From NCBI RefSeq assembly GCF_033439725.1, contig NW_026944391.1, positions 1,116,001 to 1,180,000 on the forward strand: a DNA stretch of 64,000 bases. Reading direction: 5' to 3'. Positions 1 to 12,039 of this stretch are shown in pieces. A model generated the notes under the pieces. The model saw only the letters and a list, made by a program, of their open reading frames with translations, did no database searches and was not told the DNA's origin. Both the position numbers and the translations under genes were made by a program. The DNA is from Neurospora tetraspora. Its lineage: Eukaryota; Ascomycota; Sordariomycetes; Sordariales; Sordariaceae. Position 1 is the stretch's first letter, and each line of letters starts with the position of its first letter.

Positions 1-2660
1 CAAGGCTTCAGTCCCTTTCGGGCCAAATTAGCCCGTCTTGCGAACCAGCTTAAACTTCCCAGTGTAGGCAGAAGTAGCGAGCTCTCGGACATTCCGCCGG
101 TTGAAAGAGCTTGAGATTCGATGTTGTCGATCTATCCCAGTCCAATCCAGTCAGGTCCGTCGTATACTTGCCAATTGTTGACACTCTTTACCTCATCATC
201 ATCAAATGGCGTAGCATCCATCACATGAACCCAACGGAGTCGTGTGGGAGAAGAGAAGAGAAGAGATGAATCAAAGAGAAAAAAACGTGGCACCCTTGGT
301 TTCACCATCATCAGACTACCTAATCAACCGCGCGATGTTCCCTCATCCCGTCCCATGTGACCCGTGTGCCCAGCCGGGCCCTGAGGCCGAGTTGTGGATG
401 ATGATCCACGGTATTGTACATCCATCTCACGTCCCCCGTCCCATACATACTTCATGCTTCACCTTTCTTATCGCTCGCTTGCACTTCCTCCTTTGAGAGG
501 CTTGCTTGCTGTCCTCAGCTTCCCAAATCCGAATTCCGGAGCTAAAGAGTACCTAGATAAACCCCGGATATCAGCTATTCCCGGGCATCATCGCATATAG
601 CGATATACATAGGAAGTGATTTACACGGGCAGGCAGGCAGGTTCCAGCTCCTCGGTCGGGATCCAGTCAGTCAGTATTCAATGATACATACTTGAAGCCA
701 TGTTTCCATTCATGCTTCCAAGGGGGTTTTGTTTTCACCGAAAGTTGATCTAGCTCGTAGACTCGGTATTTACCAAACTTCTGGATCCCAGCTTGGGACC
801 TACTCAGCTAGGAGCGTACCGTGGTACATATCTTGCTAACGTGATCTCGTCGATCCCACTCGCGAGCTGAATGATAAACCTCAAAGCATTTCGTCGATGA
901 CTATGTATCCTCACCGCCCGCCCACTTGCCCACTTGCCCACCGGGAAGTGGAGGGCCGGGGGTTCCAGGGTCCCGGTATTTCGGAACAGCATTACGTCGA
1001 TCCTCATTAAGCCTCAGCTAGGCTCGCGTGGCTCGGGTGGATAATTCACACCCTTCGTTTTTCAGCTATGACGAAAGCTGGACAGCTGGACAGCTAGCTA
1101 GCTGTATGGATGGGCATCGATGCTTTTCTTAGCGATAATGATCATCTTCAGCCTCGCTTCTCCCTCGATCGATCCCATAAGTAGTGTATGTACCCCATTA
1201 CGTACTCCACATGCCCATTACTCTGTAGTATCAGATATATGTAGGGGTATGGGGGTTGTCGATCGTAGTATGTAGATGAATGTGGTGTATCATGTAATGC
1301 TGGTTGGTTTGTTAGCTTGGTACTCTTGGTAGTGTATATTGGACGAGATCTATTCCGAATTGTCCTAAACCTTATAAGTATAAATTGAATGGCTAGGTAC
1401 GGATCGGAAAGGCGTTAATAAGATTCAATATGACATATTTGAATTTCGGAAATGGTATGTTCAAGGTAAGATCACGTCTTTGATTATGGAACGAAACGAA
1501 TAGATTAAATATAAAAAAGCCTAGGGAAGTTGACCAGAGGTCTCGAGCTAACAAACAAACCAGTATTGGACAGTAAGAATGACGGAGGCGGACGCAGCTC
1601 CGGAGTCCGGCTCGTACATACCCCTGGGCTATTTCTCTTCGATTAGAATAGACCCTCGTCAAGTCGATGATGAACCTTGGGCCCTTGGGGGGGATATTCA
1701 TCTCGTGCTTTCGCGAGCGTAGATCCGGTGCCGATGGCGGAGATAGCTCCTGCCGGAGATAGCTCCTGGCGAAGGATGATAGCAAAACTCCAAATTGAGT
1801 TGAGTTGAGTTTGAGTAGGTATTTTGTCCGCAAGTCAGTCATTCATGGCCGTCGTCACCCCTGTCTGTCCTCCCATCTTACCATCTTAAAACCAAAGGCC
1901 ATCAAAGCCCTTACTAGATAGACTAGTACACCCCGGCAGAGCAGAACCGAACATCGATCCTGCCGAATCCCGATTTCGCTACTCCCCGGTCACTCACCCT
2001 CGAGTCACTTTTGTTGTTGTCGGTCTTGGGGTGGTGTGGTGTGGTACGAAAAGCCTTATCGTAAATCCGGAGGCGAGGCGCTCTAGCGGTGAACGAACGT
2101 ACGGTACTATCGCGCGGACAATTTCCATAAACGAGACGAACCCTTGAAACTCTTTCAACATCCCCTTCAGTTCGGCAGGCAGAGCAGTGAACTGAATCAA
2201 ATGGTGGTGGTACCAAAGCAAGTCTCACCACCAAATCTCATAAAGTCGGTAATTGGGCCCATCAGGAGCAATTCCAAGTGAATGAATGTCTTGGTGGGAG
2301 TTCGAGGTGTGCGCAGCATCGGGAATCGATGGTCATGCGAAATCCCGTTTTGAAAGATATGGCGTTGGGTGTGTTGCATTACTCGGGGGTATTTGGGTGT
2401 CTCTAATCTGTTGAGTCTGTTGAGCTTGAGGGAAATCGGTCTGCGGGGGCTGGGCTGGTCGGTGAGACCTATGTGGACAACTTTGTGATGAATTATTACT
2501 AGAATTTGCTTAGAGAGATATGAGTATACCTAGCAGAAACATGTTCGCCGTCCTCTCTCAAAAATACGTTTCAAATACGCCTGCTAATCGCACTGCAATA
2601 GCATTCCGCTCGCTTTGCCACCATTTCCCCTTGTCACCGCAGCCACCTCAAGTGGCTGGC
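1..2660. other. Left-edge stretch without a supported gene
   Basis: No reading frame here resembles a family I know. Ordinary GC content with many short repeats such as the CTAGCTAG run near 1090 and GTGGTGTGGT near 2032. A minus-strand frame with an ATG at 92-90 stays open to the window edge (30 codons) and could be the start of a gene lying to the left, but 30 codons are too few to judge. A 149-codon minus-strand ATG frame at 1393-1842 matches nothing and looks like chance. The last few hundred bases are probably the 3' flank of the capping protein gene. Confidence 0.5.
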
Positions 2661-3835
2661 TTACGCTTTCCTCATACTCCCAATAATCTCCATCTGCGCA
2701 TCGCGATCCCTCTGTCCCTCGCTCAGGGATCCGACACTCCTCAGATCGCCCACGACATCCTTGGCCTTGCCAAAGTAGACCTCCTGCAGCAGGTTGCGCA
2801 TCTTGAGCTCCATGTCCTCCACCAGGCGGCCAATGTTGGCAATGTGGCTCTCGTCGTTCTCGACGGGCAGGTCCTGCTCGACCTGGCGCGTCATGTTACC
2901 CGAGAGATCGACCTCGCCGAGCGTGTTGCCCTTGGTGGCCAGCGAGAGGATGACGGTCGAGGTGAGGCGGTAGTTGGAGGTGCGGCCGCGCTCCGAGGCT
3001 TCGAAGACGTGGATGGAGTCCCAGACGCCGGAGGAGGAGGGGTTGGTTGGGGAGGCTGTTCAACCGTAGGAGTTAGCATGACGTCCAAATAGTGTATGTA
3101 GACTGGCCGACAACAGCGCAACAAGCAAGCGCATCGGCCCGTCCCATCCATCCATTCCTTGCAGTTTCAACCCAAAACAAACGACGGAGTAGGAGTAAAC
3201 TCACACTTCTTCAACAACACCACCCCCGCAAACCCATCATCCAAATTCCAGAAATACACCGAACTAACACCGCCCTCATAATACAGCTCCCTGTACACAT
3301 CAAACGCCTCATTGGCCTTGATCTCCATCTTCCTCACCCTCTCGCCAGGCATGATTGATCCCGCAGCACCACCTTCTCCCCCATCACCTTCACCATCTCC
3401 TCCACTACCGCCCTGATTGCCGCCCTCGAGAGGGGGGTCAAACTGGTTGCTCCATGGCGAGCGGTAGCTGTCGCCGTCGCGGTTGTAGTCGCATAGCAGG
3501 TAGTCGCGGCCGGTTTGCTTGCAGCGCTTGACGGTCAGGGGCTGGTCGACGGAGGAGAGAAGGTCTTCGGTCAGGTCGGGGGCGAGGGTGATGAGGTTGT
3601 TGAGGTGCTCGGCCGTGTGTTTGGGGTTGAGGCGGCGGAGGAGGTCGCTGTTGGGATCATTCGGTTAGCTTGGGTTCGCCCCGGTGTTGCGCGCGCTCGG
3701 TGGTGGTGTTGGTGGTGATGTTGGTGGTGATGTAGTTGGCGGTTGGCGGATCGGTGTAGATCTGAGTGGAGGAGGGGCAGAGCAGGGCCCGCTGGGAACT
3801 TACAGGGCGGAATCAAAGGGGTCTGCGGTCGCCAT
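2661..3835 (-). CDS. cap2: F-actin capping protein subunit beta
   Basis: Beta subunit of the CapZ heterodimer, which caps barbed ends of actin filaments in cortical patches and at growing tips. Three exons on the minus strand: 3835-3804, 3647-3205 and 3055-2661, joined in frame to 289 residues. The N-terminus [17 protein letters not shown], the [20 protein letters not shown] stretch, [11 protein letters not shown] and the [11 protein letters not shown] segment are family hallmarks, and the third exon carries [25 protein letters not shown] and the C-terminal helix [14 protein letters not shown]. The start ATG has a good context (CAAGATGGC). A glycine-rich insert of roughly 25 residues sits after [14 protein letters not shown] and makes the protein slightly longer than usual. 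Intron 1 (3803-3648) contains a GGTGGTGATGTT tandem repeat. The gene is divergent from alg12. Confidence 0.95.
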
Positions 3836-4464
3836 CTTGACGGTGTTTTCTGGGTCGGTGTTCCTGATACTCTCGTTGTTTGTTTTGTTTACTCGGTGAA
3901 GGTCGAAATGGCGGCGCGACGGGTGATGGAGGCAGGTGCTAGTGTTGGTTCCTAGCTGGTGAGTTGGCGGGGATGTTCCAGGTCGGGTTGCTATGAAACC
4001 TCCACTGAGAGCTCCGGTGCGTGTGCGGAGGCAACGTGGTGGGGTTCCCAGTTGTTCAGTTGCTGTTTCAGGGGCTCATGCACGGCCAGTCGCACTGTTT
4101 GTTTCCATCTGATGATGATTTTGTACAGAATAATGAGTGTCAGGAAGCATTCACCAAGATGAGCATCCATAATCCGCAATAGATCTCGTCAGTTAGGTAT
4201 TCTGAAGCCATTTTCGTGTCACCATCCTCATAGGGATGTCTGTCAATGGTTTAAATTCTCTCTAGGTGATGATAATACCATCTCCGTACCATCTTCTCAG
4301 ATGTCTGTCCTTCGTCATTGATATTTATTGTACCAAGTCAACGATAGCCAACTCATCTTGCCTCACCGGCGACCCCCTTGCAACTGTCAACAACAACCCA
4401 ATCTGGGAGCTCTTTATCTCGGTATCAACATTCAAACATGAGGTGAAAACCCGAGCCAGAAAAT
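3836..4464. promoter_or_regulatory. Divergent promoter region between cap2 and alg12
   Basis: 629 bases between two head-to-head start codons, with no coding signal of its own. It must hold both promoters and leaders; I see no clear TATA box and make no claim about factors. Confidence 0.5.
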
Positions 4465-6303
4465 ATGAAGTTATTATCGGTTTTAGGTATGATGCCTATC
4501 CTTTTTGCACACTTGCTTGCGCATCCGGCTTACCATCCAGCCAGATCTGGGCCTCTCCCTCCTCATCCCGACCCTCATCCTCCTTCACCTCTTTATCGCC
4601 CCTTATACCAAGGTTGAAGAGTCTTTCAACATACAAGCTACCCACGACATCCTCGTGTACGGAACACCACTTCAAAATGCCTACCACAGGCTATCTCAGA
4701 ACTATGACCATTTCACCTTTCCCGGTGCCGTCCCTCGGACCTTTGTTGGCCCCGTGGTCTTGGCAGGACTTGGGCAGCCCATCGTCAACCTCATCGGCTT
4801 CGATCATGCCCAAACCATCGTGAGAGGCATGCTGGGTCTTGCCAACGCGGCTGCTCTCCTTTTGTTTGCGCGGAACTTCAGACGTGCCTATGGACGTTCG
4901 GCAGCCAGATGGTACCTGCTTTTGCAGGCGAGCCAGTTCCATGTCATCTTTTACGCGTCGAGGACGTTACCGAACATGTTTGCTTTCGGTTTGAGTAAGT
5001 AACCCTCCCTCATATCAACAACAACATCCGAAACTGACATATGCCAGCCACAACCGCCGCCGCCCTCCTCCTCCCGAACCCGCAAGCACCCCCGGAGCTA
5101 ATCCACCGCCGCCACCGCTCCGCCATCTCCCTCCTCGTCATGGCTGGCGTCATCTTCCGCTCCGAAGTTGCTCTCCTCCTCTTCACCACCATCTTCCAGC
5201 TCCTCTTTGTCGTCCCCTCCACCTCTCTGGAGCGCATAGTTCCGCACTTCATTGTCGCCGTCATCGTCTCCCTCATCATGACCGTCCCTCTCGATTCCTA
5301 CTTCTGGCAGAAACCCCTCTGGCCCGAGCTCTGGGGCTTCTACTTCAACGCTGTGCAAGGAAACTCCAGCGAGTGGGGCACCTCTCCGTGGTGGTACTAC
5401 TTTGTCTCTGCCATCCCAAGACTGCTGGTGAATCCGCTTACTTGGGGTTTGATGATTCCCGTGGCGTGGAAGCAGCCTGCGGTGAGACCGGCGGTGAAGG
5501 GACTGCTGGTGCCGAGTCTGTTGTTTGTGGCGATTTACTCGCTGCAGCCGCATAAGGAAGCGAGGTTCATCTTCTACGTGGTTCCTTCGCTTACCGGTGC
5601 GGCGGCGCTGGGGGCGGATTGGATCGCTAGGAGGAGCATCAAGGCGGGGAAGACGGTTGCCGTTTTGACTTGGAGCGTCTTGCTTGGGTCGATTGCCGTG
5701 TCATTTGTTGCTAGCACGGGCATGTTGGTGATCTCGTCACTCAACTACCCCGGCGGCGAAGCGCTCGCGTACTTGCGCGACACGGTACAGGCAGAGGTTG
5801 CTGCGTCTAGTTCATCCTCGGCCGTTGTGCCTGTCCATGCCGACGTCCTGTCTTGCATGACGGGCGTCACGCTGTTTGGGACGGCTACGGGGTATGCATC
5901 GGCTGTTCCTAGCAAGGGCAAGATTGTCAGGAAGAATCCCGGGAACAGTGTGGTTCTTGCGCTGGACAAGACCGAGAACGAGTCTGTCCTTGCGCAAGAG
6001 GAGTTTTGGAAACGGTTCGATTACGTCTTGGCTGAGGATACTACGAAGGTTAAGGGGGATGACTGGGAGACGGTTGGTGTGGTCAAGGGATATGGTGGGA
6101 TTGAGGTGTCCATGAATGGCCATGCGCAGGAGGACAAGGTACCAGAAGACGTTCCCGTAGTCGGCCAGGGGGTTTCAGTTGAGCGATGGAAGAATCGCGT
6201 GAAGGCAATTACAGGAGGGAAATGGGTTGGTCCGAGGATGGCCCCCAGGATATACATCTTGAGAAGGGACAAGGATGCCAAGAGGGCAGTTGTTAACAAT
6301 TAG
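4465..6303 (+). CDS. alg12: Dolichyl-P-Man:Man7GlcNAc2-PP-dolichol alpha-1,6-mannosyltransferase (ALG12, GT22)
   Basis: ER-membrane enzyme that adds the eighth mannose (alpha-1,6) to the lipid-linked oligosaccharide from dolichyl-phosphate mannose. Exons 4465-4486, 4545-4994 and 5048-6303 join in frame to 575 residues. Exon 1 is only 22 bases (MKLLSVL plus one base); I chose it because it gives an ATG and a continuous hydrophobic first helix leading to PYTKVEESFN (residues 27-36), the luminal GT22 motif with its acidic pair. Also seen are HDILVYG, GVIFRSEVALLL and HKEARFIFYVVP, all typical of ALG12, and many membrane helices. An alternative 3' site four bases upstream for intron 1 would break the frame. 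The C-terminal 120 residues are less hydrophobic. Closest alternative families are other GT22 members (ALG9, PIG-B), but HKEARFI and overall length favour ALG12. Confidence 0.93.
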
Positions 6304-7172
6304 CGATTGCAACGTTTTCATAGGATTTGAAGTAAACCAACAGCATCGGTTTAAGAGACAGGTATAAGTATAGATTATGAAGCTTCAAACGAAAATACGC
6401 GTATGCCATTACGCGGCAGAAAGACAAGCACCAGGAGCGATGAGGAGACACAAAGGCTGTGCAGTTTGTCCCTTCCAACTTTTCCCCCAAACTCCTTCGC
6501 CACAAGTTCGTCGTCATCAGAGCTGGGGCGGCCAATTACAGGCGACGGGAGCCACGCGAGCCCCTGTCTAAGCCCCAAACCCGCTCTATCGCAGTTACCC
6601 AATTGGGCATCCTCAGTGCTTCATCTCTTGCTCGTCTAAATCCATCCAACCACTCTTCCTTCTTCTTCACCCGAACATACAACAACATACCCGACAATCA
6701 GGACTCAAGAAAGAGTCTATTTGAAATCCACCACGGCGCTTGCGAATCTGCCGATATCCAGTCGGACCAAAACTTCCTTTCGTTTTTCTCACGTGCTTCG
6801 TGCAACGAGACTTGAGCCCCTCATTCAACTGTCTCCTCAACAACGACGCGACAACCCCTCTTCTTGCGTCTGGATTGTAAGGCGGCAGAAGAGTGACGCA
6901 TCCTCGACTTTCAACTTTTGATTGAGTCACGATCATTTGAGGCGAACTCATTGCGGTTCATTTACCATCAGTATTTATCGACACTGCTGATTCAGACATC
7001 GAGATTCAACAACTCTTTCCTAAAAGCGGGTGAACGGAAGTGTGAAAGACACTCATCAACAACTCGTCATATCAGAGGCTATTCACTTCCAAAGGGACTT
7101 GTCACTAAACACTATTCACCCTTAATCTCAAACACCAAAACACACATCACAACCTTCGTTCAATCCACCATC
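6304..7172. other. Intergenic region and leader of the glycosyltransferase gene
   Basis: No gene seen. The 3' flank of alg12 is followed by a C/A-rich leader before the ATG at 7173. The frame of the downstream gene is open for 85 codons upstream of that ATG but contains no ATG there, so it is read as leader. Confidence 0.5.
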
Positions 7173-10100
7173 ATGGCCCAACCACCAAAACAACCGCAAC
7201 CCGGGCCCTCCTCCCGCCCCTCGGCCCCCTCCCCACCCGGCTCTCCCCTCCCAACCTCACCCCCTCCCCCAGCCTACGGCGATTCCCTAGATCACTTCAA
7301 CCTCTCGCAAGCCGGTTTCCAAGCCGGCGCAGCTCTTACCGAAGACGGCCGCATCAACATCCAAATCTCCGAAAAGAACCACCGGCTCTCGCAACTTCTC
7401 GCTCCCGCCCTACGCAACCAACTCCTCGGGCAACCTCCCTCTCCCGCCACCGGTCCTCTTCCACCGCCTTACATCCCCGCCAGCTTGGGCGGGCAACCGG
7501 GGCAGACGCCGCCGCCCAGATTGAATGTGGTGATCCAGATTGTGGGATCAAGGGGGGATGTGCAGCCTTTTGTTTCCCTTGGGCAGACGTTGAAGCAGAC
7601 GTATGGACATCGGGTGCGGGTTGCTACGCATCCGGTGTTTAAAGAGTTTGTGGAGGAGAGCGGATTGGAGTTTTTCAGCATTGGTGGAGATCCAGCCGAG
7701 TTGATGGCTTTTATGGTTAAGCACCCTGGTTTGATGCCGGGGTTTGATGCGATCAAGACGGGGGAGATTACGAAGCGGAGGAAGGGGGTTTATGAGGTGT
7801 TGATGGGGTGTTGGAGGAGTTGTATTGAGGCGGGGGATGGGACGGGACCGGCGCCGAAGGAGTGGAAGAAGGGGGATAGGAATGCCGAGGGCGCATTTAT
7901 CGGGGAGGATGGGTGGACGGTGTCGGGAGATGCAGGAGTAGGAATGGGGAGGAAGCCGTTTGTGGCGGATGCGATCATTGCGAATCCACCGAGCTTTGCG
8001 CATATTCATTGCGCGGAGAAGTTGGGGGTGCCGTTGCATATGATGTTTACGTGAGTTCGGCGTTTTACTGTTTTTATGTGGATGGTTGGCTAACGAGATG
8101 TTACAGAATGCCCTGGTCGCCTACAAAGGCCTTCGCCCACCCTCTAGCCAACATCCAGTCCTCGAACGCTGACGTCGCTATCACCAACTACATCTCCTAC
8201 GCCCTAGTGGAGATGATGACCTGGCAGGGTCTAGGGGACGTGATCAACCGGTTCAGAGAGAAGGTGCTCGACCTCGAACCTCTTTCTCTGCTATGGGCAC
8301 CAGGACTACTCAACCGTCTTCGCATACCGACAACATATTGTTGGTCTCCAGCTCTGATCCCCAAGCCCAACGACTGGGCCCAGGAGATCAGCGTAGCCGG
8401 TTTCTACTTCCTTGACCTGGCGACCAACTATACCCCCGAACCCGATCTTGCCGCATTCCTTGCTGCTGGTCCGCCTCCAATATACATCGGCTTTGGTTCC
8501 ATCGTCGTCGATGACCCCGACGCCTTGACCCGTCTTATCCTCCGTGCCGTAGCCAAGTCTGGTGTTCGCGCTCTCATTTCAAAGGGATGGGGTGGCATCG
8601 GCCTCACCCAAGACATCACTCAAGCAGATTGGGCTCCCCGCCCAGATCAATACTTCATGCTCGGCAACTGTCCACACGACTGGCTGTTCAACCGTGTCTC
8701 AGCCGTGGTTCACCACGGAGGAGCAGGTACCAGCGCAGCAGGCATCAAGGCTGGAAAGCCTACCGTCGTGGTTCCCTTCTTTGGCGACCAGCCGTTCTGG
8801 GGAGCCATGATTGCCAAGGCTGGTGCTGGACCGAAGCCCATTCCGAACAAGGAGCTCACAGCAGACAATTTGGCAGCAGCTATTCAAGAAGCGCTCAAGC
8901 CAGAGACACTTGCTAGGGCGAAAGAGCTCGGAAATAGGATCAAGGAGGAGAAGGGAGCTGATGAAGGCGGCAAGAGCTTTCATCAGTTCTTGGAGGTTGA
9001 TGGTATGCGGTGCAGCTTGTCACCCAGCAGAGTTGCCACGTGGAGAGTTAGGAGGACAAAGGTCAGGTTGAGTTCGTTTGCTGCGGAGGTGTTGGTTAGG
9101 GAAGGGTTCTTGAAGTACTCCGACCTGAAGCTGTAAGTGCATATCGATACTGGAGAAAAGCCTGCGCGAGCACTAACGACGAGCAGGTACCGAGCCAAGG
9201 AGCACGTCACCGATGGTCAGCCATGGGATCCCATCTCTGCTGTCACAGCAGCTTTGGTAGAGGACCTTGGAACCATGGCCATGTCGGTTGCCGACTTTCC
9301 CAGGCAGATCTTCAAGACCAACCAGGGTAGAAGAGCTAGCAACGTTGCTGGCGGCAACGGGCAGGGTTCAGGGTCGGATACACCAGCAGACGGAGCTCAC
9401 GAGGCTTCGTCTCCCCAGGCGCGCGGAGCCCTCAGCCCCGAAGGCCAATCAGGGTCTTCTTACTTCCCTCCCACATTTGAAGAGGCATCCAGGCCGTCAT
9501 CTAGTGCCAAGGGCAAGGGGAGGCCCGTACCTTCAGCATCCGATAGCAGGCAAGGCTCTTCCATGGGCTCGTCCAACCAACGTTCTGCAAGCGGAGGTCA
9601 GCGTCCATCAACACCAGGTGGCACAGCAAACATCTTTGGGGCTGCGAGCCCTCAGTTGAACCTAGAGGCGTTGAATTATGAGACGGTTCTCGACGCAGGC
9701 AGGAACGTGGGTCGCTTTGTCGACACGGGTATGAAGATGCCCATGAACGTGTGTCTCGGTCTTGCCCGTGGCTTTCGCAACGCTCCCCGCTTATATAACG
9801 ACGACACGGTTCGACCTCAAGAGAAGGTAACGGACTTCGCTTCCGGGTTAAGAGTTGCAACCAAGGAGTTTGGGTTTGGCCTGTTTGACGGAATCTCAGG
9901 TCTAGTAACTCAACCCATGAGGGGCGCAGAGAAGGAAGGTGCCATGGGACTCCTTAAGGGATTCGCGAAGGGTATTGGTGGAGTTGCGCTGAAGCCCGCT
10001 GCTGGGTTCTGGTCAATTCCAGCCTATGCTATGCAAGGACTCAATGCGGAGGTCAGGAACTTGCTAAGAGGCGGTGGCTGGGTGAACCATATCATTGCCG

Positions 10101-11380
10101 CCAGGGCGCAGCAAGGAAGAGAGGAGATCGAGTATGCGACCAAAGAGGAGGTGAAGGATGTGGTGGCTAGGTGGCAACAGAAGAGATGGGAAGATCCAGC
10201 TAAAGGAGGTCTCAGGGACTGGGTGAAAACAGATGTTCTAGGGAAAGGAAAAGGAGTCGCCTCACCTGGCACGACGGCTGGAGGAGCGGGTAGCGGCTCT
10301 AGTCAGGGACAGGCTCGAAGCGGAGTGGCTGCTGCTGTTGGGGCGAGCAATGATGCCGAACTGGAAAAGGCTATTCAAGCTTCGATTCAGCAGACGTCCA
10401 GGGGTGACGCAGAGGAAGACGCTCAGATCGAGGCTGCTATCAGACTCAGTCTTGCTCAGATGCAGCATGAAACGACTTGGCAAGCCCAGCAGCCGCCGCA
10501 GTATGATGGATCCGTACCAGCTAGGTATGAAGAGCTCAAGTCACCTCCTGGTGCTTGGCCACAAGCAGCATCCGGTCCTCCCTCTTCCGCAGATGTGGCA
10601 TCCCCAGGGGCACCACCCCCTGCATATTCGGCCGAGTACCAACACCAACCCCCACCTGAGAAATCGTCGCTTGCGCAAGCCATGATTGATGAGTACTTCA
10701 CGGGCATTTCAGACGAGGAGCACCAAGCTCTAATCGAAGAGGCCGTTCAGCGAAGTATTCGCGCCCAGATGTATCAGCAATCAACTATGAGCGCCAAAGA
10801 AGAGAAGGAACTCCAGAAGGCGATCGAGGCATCCAAGTCTGCCTACACCTTTGGCGTGCCTCCTCCATTGCCAGCCCGTCAGTTCAGCGGGTTCACTCCG
10901 ATTGCCACACCAACCACGCCCAACAATGGAGAGACAGGTGAGGATCCCGAGGAGGAGGAAGAGATGAGGAAGGCACTGGAGGAAAGTGAGAGAATGGATA
11001 GAGAGAGAAGGGAGCAGGAGGAAAGGGAGAAGAACGAGGAGGCGATTGTGTTGGAATGGGTGAAAAAGCAGAGTTTAGCTGAGGAGCGGTTCAGAGGCGG
11101 GACGAGTCAAAGGGGGCTTGGAGGTGGTGAGGGGAGTGGAAGTGGAGGTGGTCAGAGACAGGGTCAAACCCAGGGCCAAACCCAGGTACAAGCTCCAGTG
11201 GAAGTATCGCAGGCGCAGCAACGTCGGGAGCAAGTTCAAAGCGAAGGCCAAGGACAAACTGATACGCACCATGGACCCATCCAAATGGAAGATAGGGATT
11301 TCGATGAGGAGGAGGAGTTTAGAAGGGCGCTTGAGGAAAGTTTGAGGATGAGTGGTCAGAGAGATGCCAAGGGGCAGTAA
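7173..11380 (+). CDS. Sterol-type UDP-glycosyltransferase with VPS13/ATG2-like module and UIM repeats
   Basis: Likely transfers glucose from UDP-glucose to a sterol or other lipid on cytosolic membrane faces. Exons 7173-8050, 8107-9132 and 9187-11380 join in frame to 1365 residues; both introns have CTAAC branch sites. Residues 1-115 are proline-rich. The GT28-type N-lobe starts near 118 with IVGSRGDVQPF, followed by HPVFKEFVEE and HMMFTMPWSPT. The nucleotide-binding C-lobe carries PPIYIGFGS, SKGWGG, VHHGGAGTSAAG (about residue 494) and PFFGDQPFWG (about 517). Unlike yeast Atg26 there is no GRAM/PH part. Residues about 790-905 contain GLFDGISGLVTQP and repeated glycine-lysine segments like the C-terminal amphipathic region of VPS13/ATG2. 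After that come about six ubiquitin-interacting-like helices (e.g. DAELEKAIQASIQ, EMRKALEESER, FRRALEESLRMS) between residues 1020 and 1350. The sugar acceptor cannot be read from sequence. Confidence 0.92.
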
Positions 11381-12039
11381 GGGATATTTTGTGCTATCGC
11401 TGTTTTGTTTCATAGCTGCGTTCAGTTATGGGGATGTTAAATATTCAGTTTCGAAAAAGTCAAGAGAAGATTTTCCAAAGCCGAAGTGAAAAAGGCAAGT
11501 CTTCTCGTGCAACGTGAGCAAGGGAGGGTGACGATGAATGTGTAAGGTAAGTATATATTCATAGCCTCCGCACCTGGCAGTTCTTTGGTTGATTTCTTTT
11601 CGCCTCCAAAGTCAAGCACTTGTCCATTCCCAGAAAATGTCCAAATCGGGAAAGTCTTGACAGATGCTCGACATCTGATTGGTCAGCTCCAACAACACTT
11701 GGACGTTGGGCAAGCACGGCCAACCGCCCTGAGCCGCCCGTGACCGATGCATAACTTGGGCTCTTGCCCTCATGATTATCTCATCATGGCGTCTCTCCAA
11801 TAACCCCAAGGTCATATTTTTCCCACCGTGACGCACATTGCCCGCCAAGACATCCACGACAGCAAACGGATGCAACTGTCACTGCACTCACGACATACGA
11901 ACCCTAATACGAACCCTACAAAAGCACTGCATTTCCCACTGTCCGGCACTCTACGACCTTCGCCCCTCATCAACTCGACTCCTCCTCATCTTGTTTTACC
12001 TCGAATCAAACAAGCGCAAACAACACCAAATCACCGACC
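11381..12039. other. Intergenic region
   Basis: 3' flank of the glycosyltransferase gene and promoter/leader of the reductase gene. No gene or RNA seen. Confidence 0.5.

Noticed and set aside
1393-1842. 149-codon minus-strand ATG frame
   Set aside because: No family resemblance and no convincing domain composition; probably chance.
6918-7172. N-terminal extension of the glycosyltransferase
   Set aside because: The frame is open but has no ATG and reads like untranslated leader; the ATG at 7173 has a good context.
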